This document shows positions 36,246-45,587 of a stretch of 64,000 bases of DNA, in pieces. Position 1 is the stretch's first letter. Each line of letters begins with the position of its first letter. The DNA lies in NCBI RefSeq assembly GCF_023634845.1, contig NZ_JAMLJL010000008.1, positions 62,001 through 126,000 on the forward strand. Direction: 5' to 3'. A program made the position numbers and the translations under genes. The notes below the pieces were generated by a model. It did no database searches. It saw only the letters and a list, made by a program, of their open reading frames with translations, and was not told where the DNA came from. Source of the DNA: Flavobacterium amniphilum. GTDB lineage: Bacteria; Bacteroidota; Bacteroidia; Flavobacteriales; Flavobacteriaceae.

Positions 36246-37148
36246 TTATGACTTCAGAAAGTCAAATAAGGCTTTAAAGTATTCTTCTTCTGCGTCAAGC
36301 CAACCATAATGACCGCAATTGTCTAAGTATATGACTTTTGAATTTTTTAAAACTGAATGTGCGATTTCTGCAGTTTCAGGTTTTATCACGTCTTGTTTTC
36401 CCTGAATGATGAGAACTGGCTGGTTGAAATTTTTCAGTTTCGGCTTGCAGTCGAATTTTATTTTTTGAAGATCATTCCATACCAATCCATTGATCGTTGA
36501 GTTGCCTTGGGTTAATCTTTCGGCCAGAATCGGGACATATTTCTTGTCATATAAATAGGCCGGGGCCAATGCACGTCCTCTTCCTAATTGTGTTTTCTTG
36601 CTGGTGTCGCCATTATCAATTTTGGCATCGTAATAAGCTAATGAATCGCGTTCGGTTTTGGTTAATTTCGAATGGATATTTGCAGATGCGTATTTGGTCA
36701 GGCCTAAATCAATTCCGCCAGAAGCAGAGAAAACAATTTTGCTTATGTTTTCCGGATAAATTGTGGCATAATGTGCAGCCATGATTCCGCCGAAGGAATG
36801 TCCTAAAATGGACCATTTGTCTATTTTTAAATGTTTCCGCAATGATTCAATATCTTCGCCCATGTGCTTCATGTTGATGGTTTCCGAATTGAGTTCTTTT
36901 AAAGTTGATTTTCCGGTTCCGCGCTGATCGTAGAGAATAATCAGGTATTTTTCACCTAGTTTTTTGGCTAAAGCTTCAAATCCGTTGCTGTTCATTCCGG
37001 GTCCGCCGTTAATGACCAAAAGTGGTTCTCCTTTTCCGTAAATTTTATAGAAAGTTTGGGAGCCGTCAACGTTTGGTGAATAACCTTCGGTTTGGGCTTG
37101 TAAATTAAAAGCTGCTAAAGCTACAAGCAGGTGGATTAACTTTTTCAT
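36246..37148 (-). CDS. Exported alpha/beta hydrolase, proline iminopeptidase-like
   Basis: 300 residues with a signal peptide ending near NLQAQ. The segment NGGPGMNS and DQRGTGKS are the hallmarks of the prolyl aminopeptidase (S33) family. The nucleophile is Ser118 in ILGHSFGGIMA, the acid is in IQGKQDVIKP and the His in DNCGHYGWLDAEE. It probably removes N-terminal residues from peptides in the periplasm or outside. It sits between two other alpha/beta hydrolase genes, apparently from independent families rather than recent duplication. Confidence 0.85.
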   Translation of the reverse strand: MKKLIHLLVALAAFNLQAQTEGYSPNVDGSQTFYKIYGKGEPLLVINGGPGMNSNGFEALAKKLGEKYLIILYDQRGTGKSTLKELNSETINMKHMGEDIESLRKHLKIDKWSILGHSFGGIMAAHYATIYPENISKIVFSASGGIDLGLTKYASANIHSKLTKTERDSLAYYDAKIDNGDTSKKTQLGRGRALAPAYLYDKKYVPILAERLTQGNSTINGLVWNDLQKIKFDCKPKLKNFNQPVLIIQGKQDVIKPETAEIAHSVLKNSKVIYLDNCGHYGWLDAEEEYFKALFDFLKS

Positions 37149-37218
37149 TATTCTGAATTTAAGAATAAAAATAAGTAAAAACGCCCTGCTATGTAGGACG
37201 TTAACAAATCTTTAGTTT

Positions 37219-38595
37219 TTACAATTTCAATATCCAGTTGCTCATTTTGTCGAGTACTTTTGGCGCTATTGTTTGTTCAATTTCAGCGTATTCTGAAAAA
37301 GCTCCTGTTTTGCATTCTTGAAATAAATGGTTAAGTCCTTCGAAATTGACTACTTCAAATTTTTTATTTCCTGCTTTGGATAATCCTTTTCTGAAACCTT
37401 CCAGATTGCTTGCCGCATCTACTTGAAAATCTTTACTGCCATTTAAGGCTAGAACCGGAATTTTTATTTTAGAGATATAATCTTGTGGTTCAAATCTTAG
37501 GAAATATACAAACCAGGGACTTGTTAATGTTTTGCTTTGATTTTTGGCTTCTTCTTCTATTTTTTTCGGTTCGGAAAAAGCTGGAGGGTATGTTTTAAGT
37601 TCGTTAGTATAAAAAACTTCAAGATCTTTTTGTAAATCGTTATTCTTGTAATTTATAATGTAGTCAAAGGCTTTTTTTGAAGTTTGTACGTCTAATTTTA
37701 CTTTTTCAGGATTTTCACCAGCTAAAAGTCCGCCCTGTTCGATTTGTTTTAACATCAAATCGGTTATTTTAATGCCGGGCCCTGCCATAGAGATGATGAA
37801 TTTCACTTTGTTGTTGGTTGTTGCTACAATTGGCGCAATCATACCGCCTTCGCTATGGCCTAACAAGCCAATGTTTGTATATCCTTTCTGTGCTAAAAAA
37901 TCTACTGCCGAACTGATGTCAGTAGCAAAATCTGCAGTAGTTGATTTCTTTTCAACTTTACTGGAGCCGCCAACACCGCGGTCGTCTAATCGGAGTGTAG
38001 CAATTCCTTTTCTTGCAAAATCATCGGCAATTACTGCAAAAGGTTTGTGGCCAAAAAGTTCTTCGTCACGGTTTTGCCCACCGGAGCCGGTAATCATTAC
38101 TACTATGGGGAATTCTTTTTTGTCATTCGGTATTGAGATAGTTCCTGCTAATACGTTTTTATCAATAGGATTTTCAAAGCTGACTTCTTCTGTTTTGTAA
38201 TTAAATGGTTCTTTGGGTGTTTGCGGACGATTAAAAGTGTAGTCTTTTTGGCTGCCGTTTTTTTCTATATTCAAAGGAAGTTGCATGTTACCTTGTTTAA
38301 ACACACCTTCTATTTTATTATTGTTTAATTTTCCCTGATAGCTAATTCCTAAATCGGATGCATCAATCGTTAAGGTGTTGTTTTCAAAAAGCGTGCTTTT
38401 TACTGGGATATCTTTTGCGCCTTGTTTTGGGCTGTCCAAAGTTGATTTTAAAAAGTTTCCTTCGGTTTTGATGTTGAATACCAATGGTAATTTTGTTCCC
38501 TGAACTTCTAATTCACCACTCCAAGTCCCGGTTATGTCTTGGCAGAACCCTACAAAGGATGAGAATAATGTGAATGCAAAGATTAATTTTTTCAT
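37219..38595 (-). CDS. Exported two-domain alpha/beta hydrolase
   Basis: 458 residues. Signal peptide to SFVGFCQ. An N-terminal beta-rich domain (about 20-115: ITGTWSGELEVQGTKLPLVF) is typical of the family and is followed by a hydrolase domain with ITGSGGQNRDEELFGHKPF, the elbow LLGHSEGGMIAP, acid in LALNGSKDFQVD and His in NFEGLNHLFQE. Bacteroidetes have many such secreted esterase/peptidase-like proteins with unknown substrates. It lies 33 bp downstream of the membrane protein gene of the DUF2089 unit and may be co-transcribed with it. Confidence 0.83.
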   Translation of the reverse strand: MKKLIFAFTLFSSFVGFCQDITGTWSGELEVQGTKLPLVFNIKTEGNFLKSTLDSPKQGAKDIPVKSTLFENNTLTIDASDLGISYQGKLNNNKIEGVFKQGNMQLPLNIEKNGSQKDYTFNRPQTPKEPFNYKTEEVSFENPIDKNVLAGTISIPNDKKEFPIVVMITGSGGQNRDEELFGHKPFAVIADDFARKGIATLRLDDRGVGGSSKVEKKSTTADFATDISSAVDFLAQKGYTNIGLLGHSEGGMIAPIVATTNNKVKFIISMAGPGIKITDLMLKQIEQGGLLAGENPEKVKLDVQTSKKAFDYIINYKNNDLQKDLEVFYTNELKTYPPAFSEPKKIEEEAKNQSKTLTSPWFVYFLRFEPQDYISKIKIPVLALNGSKDFQVDAASNLEGFRKGLSKAGNKKFEVVNFEGLNHLFQECKTGAFSEYAEIEQTIAPKVLDKMSNWILKL

Positions 38596-38628
38596 TTTGT
38601 TCGTTTTAATGATTGTGATGATTGAAGT

Positions 38629-39213
38629 TTATGCAAATTGTTTAATTAGCACATGACTGATTGCTTCCGCAATTAAAATGGCCAAACCAAAAGCTACCCA
38701 ATGTTGCGATTTTTTGATATTGGATGCGGTCTTGAAGCCGTAAACCAGTAATACTACGGCATAAGTGATACATAATAATGATATCAGACCAAATAATATG
38801 GCTAATACCATATCCATGGGTTGAGATAAAATTTTTTCGGGTTGATTGATGTTTTCAGCCACCCTCTTGTTTAAGTCAGAAGGGATTAAAAAAAAGCTCA
38901 GCGCAGAGACAGCATATAGAGGTAAACGGTACCAGAAAGATGTATTGAGAATATCTATGATCCGGGTTTTGTTGTTCAGGTATTTGCCTAATCCAAAAAG
39001 CAAAATGGTTAATGTTGAAATGTTGATTGTGTTTTCAAGAAAAACTATTGATAATTTGGTATTGTCAATAAGATGCATATCTAATACACCGTTGAAAGTG
39101 CTATTGCATAAATAACCAATAACGCTTCCTGTAATGGTTAGGAAAATGCCGGAAATAACAAGTTGTTTTTCGGTATATATTGAAAATGGATTGAAAAGAG
39201 TTTGCCAGTTCAT
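38629..39213 (-). CDS. Yip1-like integral membrane protein, function unknown
   Basis: 194 residues with five predicted membrane segments (around residues 18-34, 58-76, 90-108, 132-155 and 168-188). The layout, starting WQTLFNPFSIYTEKQL and including SFWYRLPLYAVSALSFF, resembles Yip1-type bacterial membrane proteins, but the similarity is weak. It starts 6 bp after the DUF2089 regulator stop, so the two are an operon; the regulator probably controls it. Confidence 0.65.
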   Translation of the reverse strand: MNWQTLFNPFSIYTEKQLVISGIFLTITGSVIGYLCNSTFNGVLDMHLIDNTKLSIVFLENTINISTLTILLFGLGKYLNNKTRIIDILNTSFWYRLPLYAVSALSFFLIPSDLNKRVAENINQPEKILSQPMDMVLAILFGLISLLCITYAVVLLVYGFKTASNIKKSQHWVAFGLAILIAEAISHVLIKQFA

Positions 39214-39219
39214 AGTTGC

Positions 39220-39483
39220 TTATTTCATTTTTTGAATTTTTTCTATCAAATCGTCCATTTTATTACGCATGGTAGGATAAGAGAGTTCGGCCTGCTTGGC
39301 CATTTCTTTAATACTTCCGCTGGTTAAAAAGAATTCCAGAATAAAATCCTGTTCATCTCTTGTTAGTTTTAAGTATAGTGGCAGTTCATAGTTGCCATTA
39401 ACTTCTGTGACGCATTGTTCACACTTCATCTGGCTTACACGAAGTGCGCTTTCACAACTCGGACATACAATGGGTAGCTTCAT
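39220..39483 (-). CDS. DUF2089 zinc-ribbon/helix-turn-helix regulator
   Basis: 87 residues. N-terminal zinc ribbon CPSC-x(n)-CEQC (Cys8, Cys11 and the later pair) followed by a helix-turn-helix-like region DEQDFILEFFLTSGSIKEMAKQ and LSYPTMRNKMDDLIEKI, as in DUF2089 proteins, thought to be small DNA-binding regulators. It heads a minus-strand unit with a membrane protein and probably the exported hydrolase. Two 18-bp direct repeats 21 bp apart lie just upstream and could be its own operator. Confidence 0.85.
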   Translation of the reverse strand: MKLPIVCPSCESALRVSQMKCEQCVTEVNGNYELPLYLKLTRDEQDFILEFFLTSGSIKEMAKQAELSYPTMRNKMDDLIEKIQKMK

Positions 39484-39515
39484 TTTTAACTAAAAGAAAT
39501 TAATTAATATTAATA

Positions 39516-39523
39516 CAAATGTA
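39516..39523 (-). promoter_or_regulatory. -7 box of the DUF2089 operon
   Basis: TACATTTG on the minus strand, an exact TAnnTTTG match 32 bp before the DUF2089 ATG. There is no TTG at -33; that position falls in the first direct repeat (39540-39557). Confidence 0.5.
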
Positions 39524-39539
39524 TAAATTAATTATTTTA

Positions 39540-39578
39540 TTTTTAATAAAGTTAAAATTTTTTTTAATAAAGTTAAAA
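39540..39578 (-). repeat. Two 18-bp direct repeats, 21-bp period, upstream of DUF2089
   Basis: On the plus strand TTTTTAATAAAGTTAAAA occurs at 39540-39557 and again at 39561-39578 without a mismatch. Twenty-one bases is two helical turns, so both sites face the same side of the DNA. They start 16 bp upstream of the -7 box and cover the -33 region, a position for an activator or autorepressor. Confidence 0.6.
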
Positions 39579-39598
39579 ATCAAAACATTTTTAAATCC

Positions 39599-39628
39599 AA
39601 AAAAGCCTCACGATTGTGAGGCTTTTTT
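39599..39628 (-). terminator. Terminator of aminopeptidase P gene
   Basis: AAAAAAGCCTCAC and GTGAGGCTTTTTT form a perfect 13-bp stem around a 4-nt loop. It is symmetrical enough to work in both directions and lies 23 bp after the pepP stop on the minus strand. Confidence 0.9.
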
Positions 39629-39651
39629 AACTTTTATTCTTTTTCTCTGAA

Positions 39652-40944
39652 TTACGAATTCATCAAACTCTCGATCTCGTCTGCTTCGATTGGAATGTTG
39701 CGCATTAAGTTGAATGGTTCTCCTTTTTCCTGGATCACCACGTCGTCTTCCAAACGAATTCCGAAACCTTCAGCCGGAATGTAAATTCCAGGTTCAACAG
39801 TAAAAACCATATTTGACTGCATCGGTTCGTGTAACAATCCGTAATCATGTGTGTCCAGTCCTAAATGGTGTGAAGTTCCGTGCATGAAATACTTTTTGTA
39901 AGCCGGCCAATCCGGATTTTCATTTTGTACATCGGCTTTGTCAATCAATCCTAATCCTAATAATTCTGAAGTCATGATTTTACCTACTTCCACATGATAT
40001 TGTTTCCAAAGTGTTCCCGGAACCAACATTCTAGTCGCTTCATTCTTAACGTTTAAAACAGCATTGTAAACCGCGCGTTGTCTGTCGGTGAATTTCCCTG
40101 AAACCGGAATGGTTCTGGTCAAGTCACTTGAGTAGTTTGCATATTCGGCACCTACGTCCAATAATAATAAATCACCTGCTTTACACTGTTGGTTGTTTTC
40201 GATGTAATGCAATACGTTTGCGTTGTTTCCGGAAGCAATAATCGGAGTGTAAGCAAAACCTTTGGAACGATTACGTAAAAACTCGTGAGCTAATTCAGCT
40301 TCAACTTCGTATTCCATTACGTTAGGCTTTACGAAAGATAAAAGTCGGCGGATTCCTTTTTCAGTAATATTACAGGCTTGTTGGATCAAATCTATCTCCT
40401 CGCTCTCTTTGATAGAACGAAGACGTTGTAAGATTGGGTTTGATTTTTCAACTTTATGTGCCGGATACGTTTCTTTCCACCATTTGATGAATCTTGCTTC
40501 GCGTGTTTCAGTTTCGATACTTGCGCGATAGTGTTCGTTGGTATTGATATACATGGTGTCAGCATAGGCCATGATTTCTTTTAATGTTTTATGGAAATCC
40601 TGTAGCCAGATTACAGTTTTGATTCCCGAAACCTCAAAAGCACGTTCTTTGGTTAGTTTTTCACCTTCCCAAACCGCAATATGTTCGTTGGTTTCTCTTA
40701 AAAAAAGGATTTCTCTTAAATGCTCGTAAGGTGCATCCGGAAACAATAACAGGATACTTTCTTCCTGGTCAACTCCTGATAAATAAAAAATGTCGCGATG
40801 CTGTGCAAAAGGTAAAGTACTGTCCGCAGAAACAGGATAAATATCATTTGAATTGAAGATTGCAACACCGTTAGGTTTCATTTGTGCCGTGAATTTTCTT
40901 CTGTTTTTAATGAATAAATCACGTGCTATCTGATGGTATTTCAT
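39652..40944 (-). CDS. pepP: Aminopeptidase P (Xaa-Pro aminopeptidase)
   Basis: 430 residues, M24 metallopeptidase with pita-bread fold that removes N-terminal residues before proline. The N-terminal domain (about 1-170) precedes the catalytic domain with the five metal ligands in LLLLDVGAEYANYSSDLTR (two Asp), MHGTSHHLGLDTHD (His), FTVEPGIY (Glu) and IRLEDDVVI (Glu). Length fits the E. coli-type enzyme. It is transcribed alone, ending in a strong terminator. Confidence 0.94.
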   Translation of the reverse strand: MKYHQIARDLFIKNRRKFTAQMKPNGVAIFNSNDIYPVSADSTLPFAQHRDIFYLSGVDQEESILLLFPDAPYEHLREILFLRETNEHIAVWEGEKLTKERAFEVSGIKTVIWLQDFHKTLKEIMAYADTMYINTNEHYRASIETETREARFIKWWKETYPAHKVEKSNPILQRLRSIKESEEIDLIQQACNITEKGIRRLLSFVKPNVMEYEVEAELAHEFLRNRSKGFAYTPIIASGNNANVLHYIENNQQCKAGDLLLLDVGAEYANYSSDLTRTIPVSGKFTDRQRAVYNAVLNVKNEATRMLVPGTLWKQYHVEVGKIMTSELLGLGLIDKADVQNENPDWPAYKKYFMHGTSHHLGLDTHDYGLLHEPMQSNMVFTVEPGIYIPAEGFGIRLEDDVVIQEKGEPFNLMRNIPIEADEIESLMNS

Positions 40945-41009
40945 AAGGCTATAATTTTTAGAATACCAAAGTTACATAAACCAAATAAGTATAAGGTAGC
41001 CAAATGGCG

Positions 41010-41585
41010 TTATTTTATATTCTTTCTGATCCTGCTCATGTGACGGTCTGAAATTCCCAAAAACGAAGCCAGATAATGCAAAGGGATTTCGTTTAATAGT
41101 CTAGGTTCATTAATGAGTAGCTTTTGGTACCGTTCTTCAGGTGTAAGTGTTAATAAGTCAATTCGGTAATCGTCGATGAGGCAGATTTGTTTTTCAATTA
41201 AGTCATAATAAAATTGATGAAACTCTTTATTGTTGTCTCTCAATTTTTTGAAATCATTCAGATTGATAATTAATAAACGGGTATTGGTTAATGCCTTGAT
41301 GTTCTTACGGGAAATTTCACCAAATAAAAAACTTTTCAAAGAAGATGTAATGGTGTTTTTTAATGCGAGATATGTTGTTTTTTCTTCTTCTTCAATAATA
41401 ACTGAATGCTGTAAAATTCCTTCTTCCACAAAACAGAAATATGGGCAGACTGTTCCTTCTTTTACAAGATATTCGTTCTTTTTTAATTCCAAAGAGGTGA
41501 AATGTTCTTTGAATGGCTCTATTGAAATGGTTTTTGTGCCGTCAAAAAATGAAGAAAGCGTATGGGTTACCTTGGAAGTCTGCAT
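41010..41585 (-). CDS. Crp/Fnr-family transcriptional regulator
   Basis: 191 residues. An N-terminal cyclic-nucleotide-binding-type beta-roll (about 20-125: LKKNEYLVKEGTVCPYFCFVEEGIL) and a C-terminal winged helix with LLNEIPLHYLASFLGISDRHMSRIRK (recognition helix near the end). It lacks the Cys cluster of Fnr. Bacteroidetes hold many such regulators whose ligands are unknown. The ATG at 41585 (MQTSKVTH) is preferred over a longer frame from 41618. It is divergent from the lipoprotein gene at 41681. Confidence 0.85.
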   Translation of the reverse strand: MQTSKVTHTLSSFFDGTKTISIEPFKEHFTSLELKKNEYLVKEGTVCPYFCFVEEGILQHSVIIEEEEKTTYLALKNTITSSLKSFLFGEISRKNIKALTNTRLLIINLNDFKKLRDNNKEFHQFYYDLIEKQICLIDDYRIDLLTLTPEERYQKLLINEPRLLNEIPLHYLASFLGISDRHMSRIRKNIK

Positions 41586-41680
41586 CAAATAAGTTGTTTG
41601 TTCAAATTTAAAAAACAAAGTCGGTTAGTTGTCAATTTTATGATTACTTTAGTTTTTTTGGAAATTAAATTCTTGTCCCT

Positions 41681-42550
41681 ATGAATCTTAGTAAATATTT
41701 GGGTTGTATGCTTTTTAGCATGTTGCTGTTCTCATGTGATGATAAAAACGATACGGCGCCTGATGAAGGTCCGCGTTTAATTGTGAAATTTAAATTTGAC
41801 CCAAGTCAGGAAAGACTGAATAATATTGGTCAACCATCGACTGTTCCGGCAGGAAATGCAGCGCAGTCGCCTGTTTTTAATGCGATTAGTTCACATTATC
41901 TGGAATTAGCACCATCAGCTACAACGCAATTGGGTCAAGGTGAAATTTTGTATCATGCACCGGAAACGACAGCCGGAGGTGAAAGAGCAATCGATTTCAG
42001 TAAATCCAAAATTGTTGCAGAAGGAGAAGTGTTTTTGTCAATCCCGTTAAGCGAGATTCAGGCGGGTAGTTATGAATGGGTCAGATGTTCATTGGCTTAT
42101 CAGGATTATAATATCAATATTTGGAATTCCGGGACGAATGTGGTGGGTAATCTGGGAAGTTTTGTCGGATTTAATAGCTATATCAAAACGCATAAGCTGG
42201 GTTCGGCCAGTTTTACGGTTAATGCGAACAGAAAGCAAGGCTATTGGGCATTGAATGTTGCGGGATTGCCATTTTCGGGACAGGCGCCGGAAGGGGCGAC
42301 AACCGTACCGAATCCTATATCCGGTACATCGCCGATTCCTGCTGGATCATGTGTTGTGACAGGTAAGTTTTCTGAAAATCTGGTGATTACCGGAAATGAA
42401 ACGCAGGATGTAACCGTCACATTGTCTCTTTCTGTTAATAATAGTTTTGAATGGGAAGAAGTGAATGTCGACGGAAAGTTTGAACCTTCGGCAAATGAAA
42501 AAGTTGTGGATATGGGGTTGAGAGGTTTGATACCTTCGTATGTCAGATAA
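41681..42550 (+). CDS. Lipoprotein of unknown function
   Basis: 289 residues with a lipoprotein signal and lipobox LLFSC (Cys at about 19) followed by an Asp-rich linker (DDKNDTAPDEG). The rest is beta-rich with no motif I recognise: it contains LIVKFKFDPSQERLNNIG, HYLELAPSATTQLGQGEILY and a C-terminal VTVTLSLSVNNSFEWEEV strand pair. It looks like a surface or periplasmic Ig/MbnP-like domain; MbnP-like proteins (copper-associated) share the early 'F.F....L....' pattern, but this is only a suggestion. It is monocistronic. Confidence 0.6.
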   Translation: MNLSKYLGCMLFSMLLFSCDDKNDTAPDEGPRLIVKFKFDPSQERLNNIGQPSTVPAGNAAQSPVFNAISSHYLELAPSATTQLGQGEILYHAPETTAGGERAIDFSKSKIVAEGEVFLSIPLSEIQAGSYEWVRCSLAYQDYNINIWNSGTNVVGNLGSFVGFNSYIKTHKLGSASFTVNANRKQGYWALNVAGLPFSGQAPEGATTVPNPISGTSPIPAGSCVVTGKFSENLVITGNETQDVTVTLSLSVNNSFEWEEVNVDGKFEPSANEKVVDMGLRGLIPSYVR

Positions 42551-42650
42551 TTTCCGTGGATTTTCAAAAGGTTCTTTCTTAAGGTTAACTTTTTGAAAAT
42601 CAATTGAAAATAAATCCACTTTAAATTCATTATAAATAAGGGGATTTGGT

Positions 42651-42681
42651 TTGTACATACAGCCAAATTCCCTTATTTTTG
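42651..42681 (+). promoter_or_regulatory. Promoter of the sdhCAB operon
   Basis: TTG (42651-42653), 20-bp spacer, TATTTTTG (42674-42681). Predicted start near 42686, 33 bp before the sdhC ATG. Confidence 0.7.
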
Positions 42682-42718
42682 TTTCAATTTTTTTACAACC
42701 AATTATCTAACAAATATT

Positions 42719-43546
42719 ATGGCAAAATCTGCACTTCTAAAGTCATCATTAGCAAAAAAATACTGGATGGCTCTAACGGGTTTATTTTTATGCTTGTTTT
42801 TGGTCGGTCACTTAGCTGGTAACCTACAGTTAATTTTTGGCGATGCATTACAATTCAATAAGTATGCATTGTTTATGACTACCAATCCTGCGGTAAAATT
42901 ACTTTCTTACTTAACGTACATTTCAATTATTTTCCACGCTATTGATGGAATCATGTTGGCAATTCAAAACAAAAAAGCGCGCCCGATTGCTTATGCTATG
43001 AACAGCCCGCAAAACAGCAGCTCAACGGCTTCAAGAAATATGGCGGTTTTAGGAACAGTGATTTTAGTTTTCATCGCAACACACATGACTAACTTCTGGG
43101 CAAAAATGCACTTTTCAGAAATGCCATTGCAGAAAACAACGATTGAGTTACAACCCGGAATGTCTCAGGATTTCTATTTGACGACGGACGGAGGTTATGT
43201 TCCTGTTGATGAAACTGCTTATGTTGTTAAAAATAAGACAGAAATCTATGATGCTAAATTGAATATAAAACTTAAAGATGCCTATAAAGATTTGCATAAA
43301 ATTACTTTTGAATTCTTTAAAGATGCTAAATGGGGATTGCCATTTACCATATTTTATGTTTTGTCAATGATAGTGTTAGGATTTCACTTATGGCATGGAT
43401 TTCAAAGTGCATTCCAATCTTTGGGAATCAATAATAAGTTTACACCGACAATTCAATTTATCGGAAAAGGATTTGCAATCATCGTTCCGTTATTGTTTGC
43501 AATTATTCCAGTTTGTATCTATTTAAATCTTGTTGTAAAGCACTAA
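42719..43546 (+). CDS. sdhC: Succinate dehydrogenase/fumarate reductase cytochrome b subunit
   Basis: 275 residues, five membrane helices; the single membrane anchor of a B-type succinate:quinone oxidoreductase, which binds two hemes b. Candidate heme His residues are in CLFLVGHLAGNLQ, IIFHAIDGIM, IATHMTNFW and VLGFHLWHGFQSAF. A soluble loop of about 60 residues between helices 3 and 4 (PLQKTTIELQPG and following) is a Bacteroidetes feature. It is 3 bp upstream of sdhA and forms the sdhCAB operon of the electron transport chain and TCA cycle. Confidence 0.94.
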   Translation: MAKSALLKSSLAKKYWMALTGLFLCLFLVGHLAGNLQLIFGDALQFNKYALFMTTNPAVKLLSYLTYISIIFHAIDGIMLAIQNKKARPIAYAMNSPQNSSSTASRNMAVLGTVILVFIATHMTNFWAKMHFSEMPLQKTTIELQPGMSQDFYLTTDGGYVPVDETAYVVKNKTEIYDAKLNIKLKDAYKDLHKITFEFFKDAKWGLPFTIFYVLSMIVLGFHLWHGFQSAFQSLGINNKFTPTIQFIGKGFAIIVPLLFAIIPVCIYLNLVVKH

Positions 43547-43549
43547 TAT

Positions 43550-45559
43550 ATGAAGTTAGATTCTAAAATACCAGAAGGTTCAATTTCAGAGAAATGGACT
43601 AATCATAAAAACCATTTAAAATTAGTTGCGCCTAATAACCGTCCGAAAATTGATGTTATCGTTGTAGGAACAGGTTTAGCAGGAGCTTCTGCTGCCGCTT
43701 CATTAGGCGAAATGGGATATAATGTCAAAGCATTTTGTTTTCAGGATTCTCCACGCCGTGCACACTCAATTGCTGCACAGGGTGGTGTTAATGCTGCAAA
43801 AAATTATCAAAACGATGGTGACTCTGTTTACCGTTTATTTTACGATACAATCAAAGGTGGTGACTACCGCGCACGTGAAGCAAACGTACATCGTTTAGCA
43901 GAAGTTTCAGGTAATATTATCGACCAATGTGTGGCTCAGGGTGTGCCTTTTGCGCGTGAGTACGGAGGTTTGTTGGATAACCGTTCATTCGGTGGTACTC
44001 AGGTACAACGTACATTTTATGCTGCGGGTCAAACAGGACAGCAGTTGTTGTTGGGAGCTTATTCGGCTTTATCACGTCAAATCGGTTTAGGTCGTGTGAA
44101 AATGTACAACCGTCACGAAATGTTGGATATTGTTAAGGTTGACGGAAAAGCACGCGGAATTATTGCCCGCGATTTAGTTACCGGTGAAATCCAACGTCAT
44201 TCTGCTCATGCTGTAATTATCGCATCAGGAGGTTATGGAAACGTATATTTCTTGTCAACTAACGCGATGGGAAGTAATGTAACTGCGGGATGGAAAATCC
44301 ACAAGCAAGGAGCTTTGTTTGCTAACCCTTGTTATGTGCAAATTCACCCAACATGTATTCCTGTTCACGGAACGAATCAGTCTAAATTAACTTTGATGTC
44401 TGAATCATTGCGTAACTCAGGACGTATTTGGGTGCCAAAGAAAAAAGAAGATGCTGAAGCAATCCGTGCAGGTAAATTGAAACCGACACAAATTGCTGAA
44501 GAAGACAGAGATTATTATTTAGAAAGAAGATATCCTGCATTTGGTAACTTAGTGCCACGTGACGTTGCATCACGTGCTGCTAAAGAACGTTGTGATGTAG
44601 GTTTCGGTATCGAAGCTAATGATACAAACGAAGGAGTTTACCTTGATTTCTCTTCTGAAATTATTTCAAAAGGAAAGCAAACGGCTTATGCTAAAGGTAA
44701 TCACAATCCAACTGATGCTGAAGTAACTGCTTTAGGAAAACAATGGTTGGAAGAAAAATATGGTAACTTATTTACCATGTACCAAAAAATTACGGATGAA
44801 AATCCATACGAAACCCCAATGAAAATTTACCCAGCCGTTCACTATACTATGGGTGGTGTTTGGGTTGATTACAACTTACAGTCAACAATTCCGGGATGTT
44901 TCGTAGCCGGTGAAGCTAACTTCTCTGATCACGGAGCGAACCGTTTGGGAGCTTCAGCGTTAATGCAAGGTTTGGCCGATGGATATTTCGTATTGCCTTA
45001 TACGGTTTCTAACTATTTGGCTGATGAAATCCGAACTGGAAAGATTTCTACTGAAACTGCTGAATTCGTCGAGGCTGAAAAGAGAGTTACCGATCAAATC
45101 AACTTTTTCCTGAATAATAACGGAAACAAGTCGGTTGATCATTTCCATAAAGCTTTAGGAAATATTATGTGGAACAAAGTGGGTATGGGTAGAAACGCTC
45201 AAGGTTTAAATGAAGCTATCGCTGAAATCGATGTTCTGAGAAAAGAATTCTATAAAGATGTTTATGTTCCGGGTTCTGCTGATGAAATGAACACTGAATT
45301 GGAAAAAGCAATCCGTGTGGCAGACTTTATGGAGTTAGGTCAGCTAATGGCAATGGATGCATTACAGCGTGAAGAATCTTGTGGAGGTCACTTCCGTGAA
45401 GAACATCAGGATGCTGAAGGTGAAACATTACGTGATGACGAAAACTTCTCATTTGTGGGAGCTTGGGAATATCAAGGTGAAGACATCAACAAAGAGGTAT
45501 TGCACAAAGAAGAGTTGAAATATGAATTTATCAAAATTGCAGCTCGTAACTATAAATAA
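43550..45559 (+). CDS. sdhA: Succinate dehydrogenase flavoprotein subunit
   Basis: 669 residues; oxidises succinate to fumarate with covalently bound FAD. Nucleotide-binding [22 protein letters not shown]-attachment region [17 protein letters not shown] (His), substrate-site HPTCIP and the active-site [14 protein letters not shown], plus [13 protein letters not shown] and [13 protein letters not shown], are all present. Length is typical for the B-type enzyme. It sits between sdhC and sdhB with very short gaps. Confidence 0.97.
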   Translation: MKLDSKIPEGSISEKWTNHKNHLKLVAPNNRPKIDVIVVGTGLAGASAAASLGEMGYNVKAFCFQDSPRRAHSIAAQGGVNAAKNYQNDGDSVYRLFYDTIKGGDYRAREANVHRLAEVSGNIIDQCVAQGVPFAREYGGLLDNRSFGGTQVQRTFYAAGQTGQQLLLGAYSALSRQIGLGRVKMYNRHEMLDIVKVDGKARGIIARDLVTGEIQRHSAHAVIIASGGYGNVYFLSTNAMGSNVTAGWKIHKQGALFANPCYVQIHPTCIPVHGTNQSKLTLMSESLRNSGRIWVPKKKEDAEAIRAGKLKPTQIAEEDRDYYLERRYPAFGNLVPRDVASRAAKERCDVGFGIEANDTNEGVYLDFSSEIISKGKQTAYAKGNHNPTDAEVTALGKQWLEEKYGNLFTMYQKITDENPYETPMKIYPAVHYTMGGVWVDYNLQSTIPGCFVAGEANFSDHGANRLGASALMQGLADGYFVLPYTVSNYLADEIRTGKISTETAEFVEAEKRVTDQINFFLNNNGNKSVDHFHKALGNIMWNKVGMGRNAQGLNEAIAEIDVLRKEFYKDVYVPGSADEMNTELEKAIRVADFMELGQLMAMDALQREESCGGHFREEHQDAEGETLRDDENFSFVGAWEYQGEDINKEVLHKEELKYEFIKIAARNYK

Positions 45560-45587
45560 TTAGTTGTTGACTTAAAACAGTAAGATT

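Noticed and set aside
35429..38595. Recent tandem triplication of hydrolase genes
   Set aside because: The three proteins differ in domain layout, signal peptides and motif sequences, so they are unrelated neighbours within a broad superfamily.
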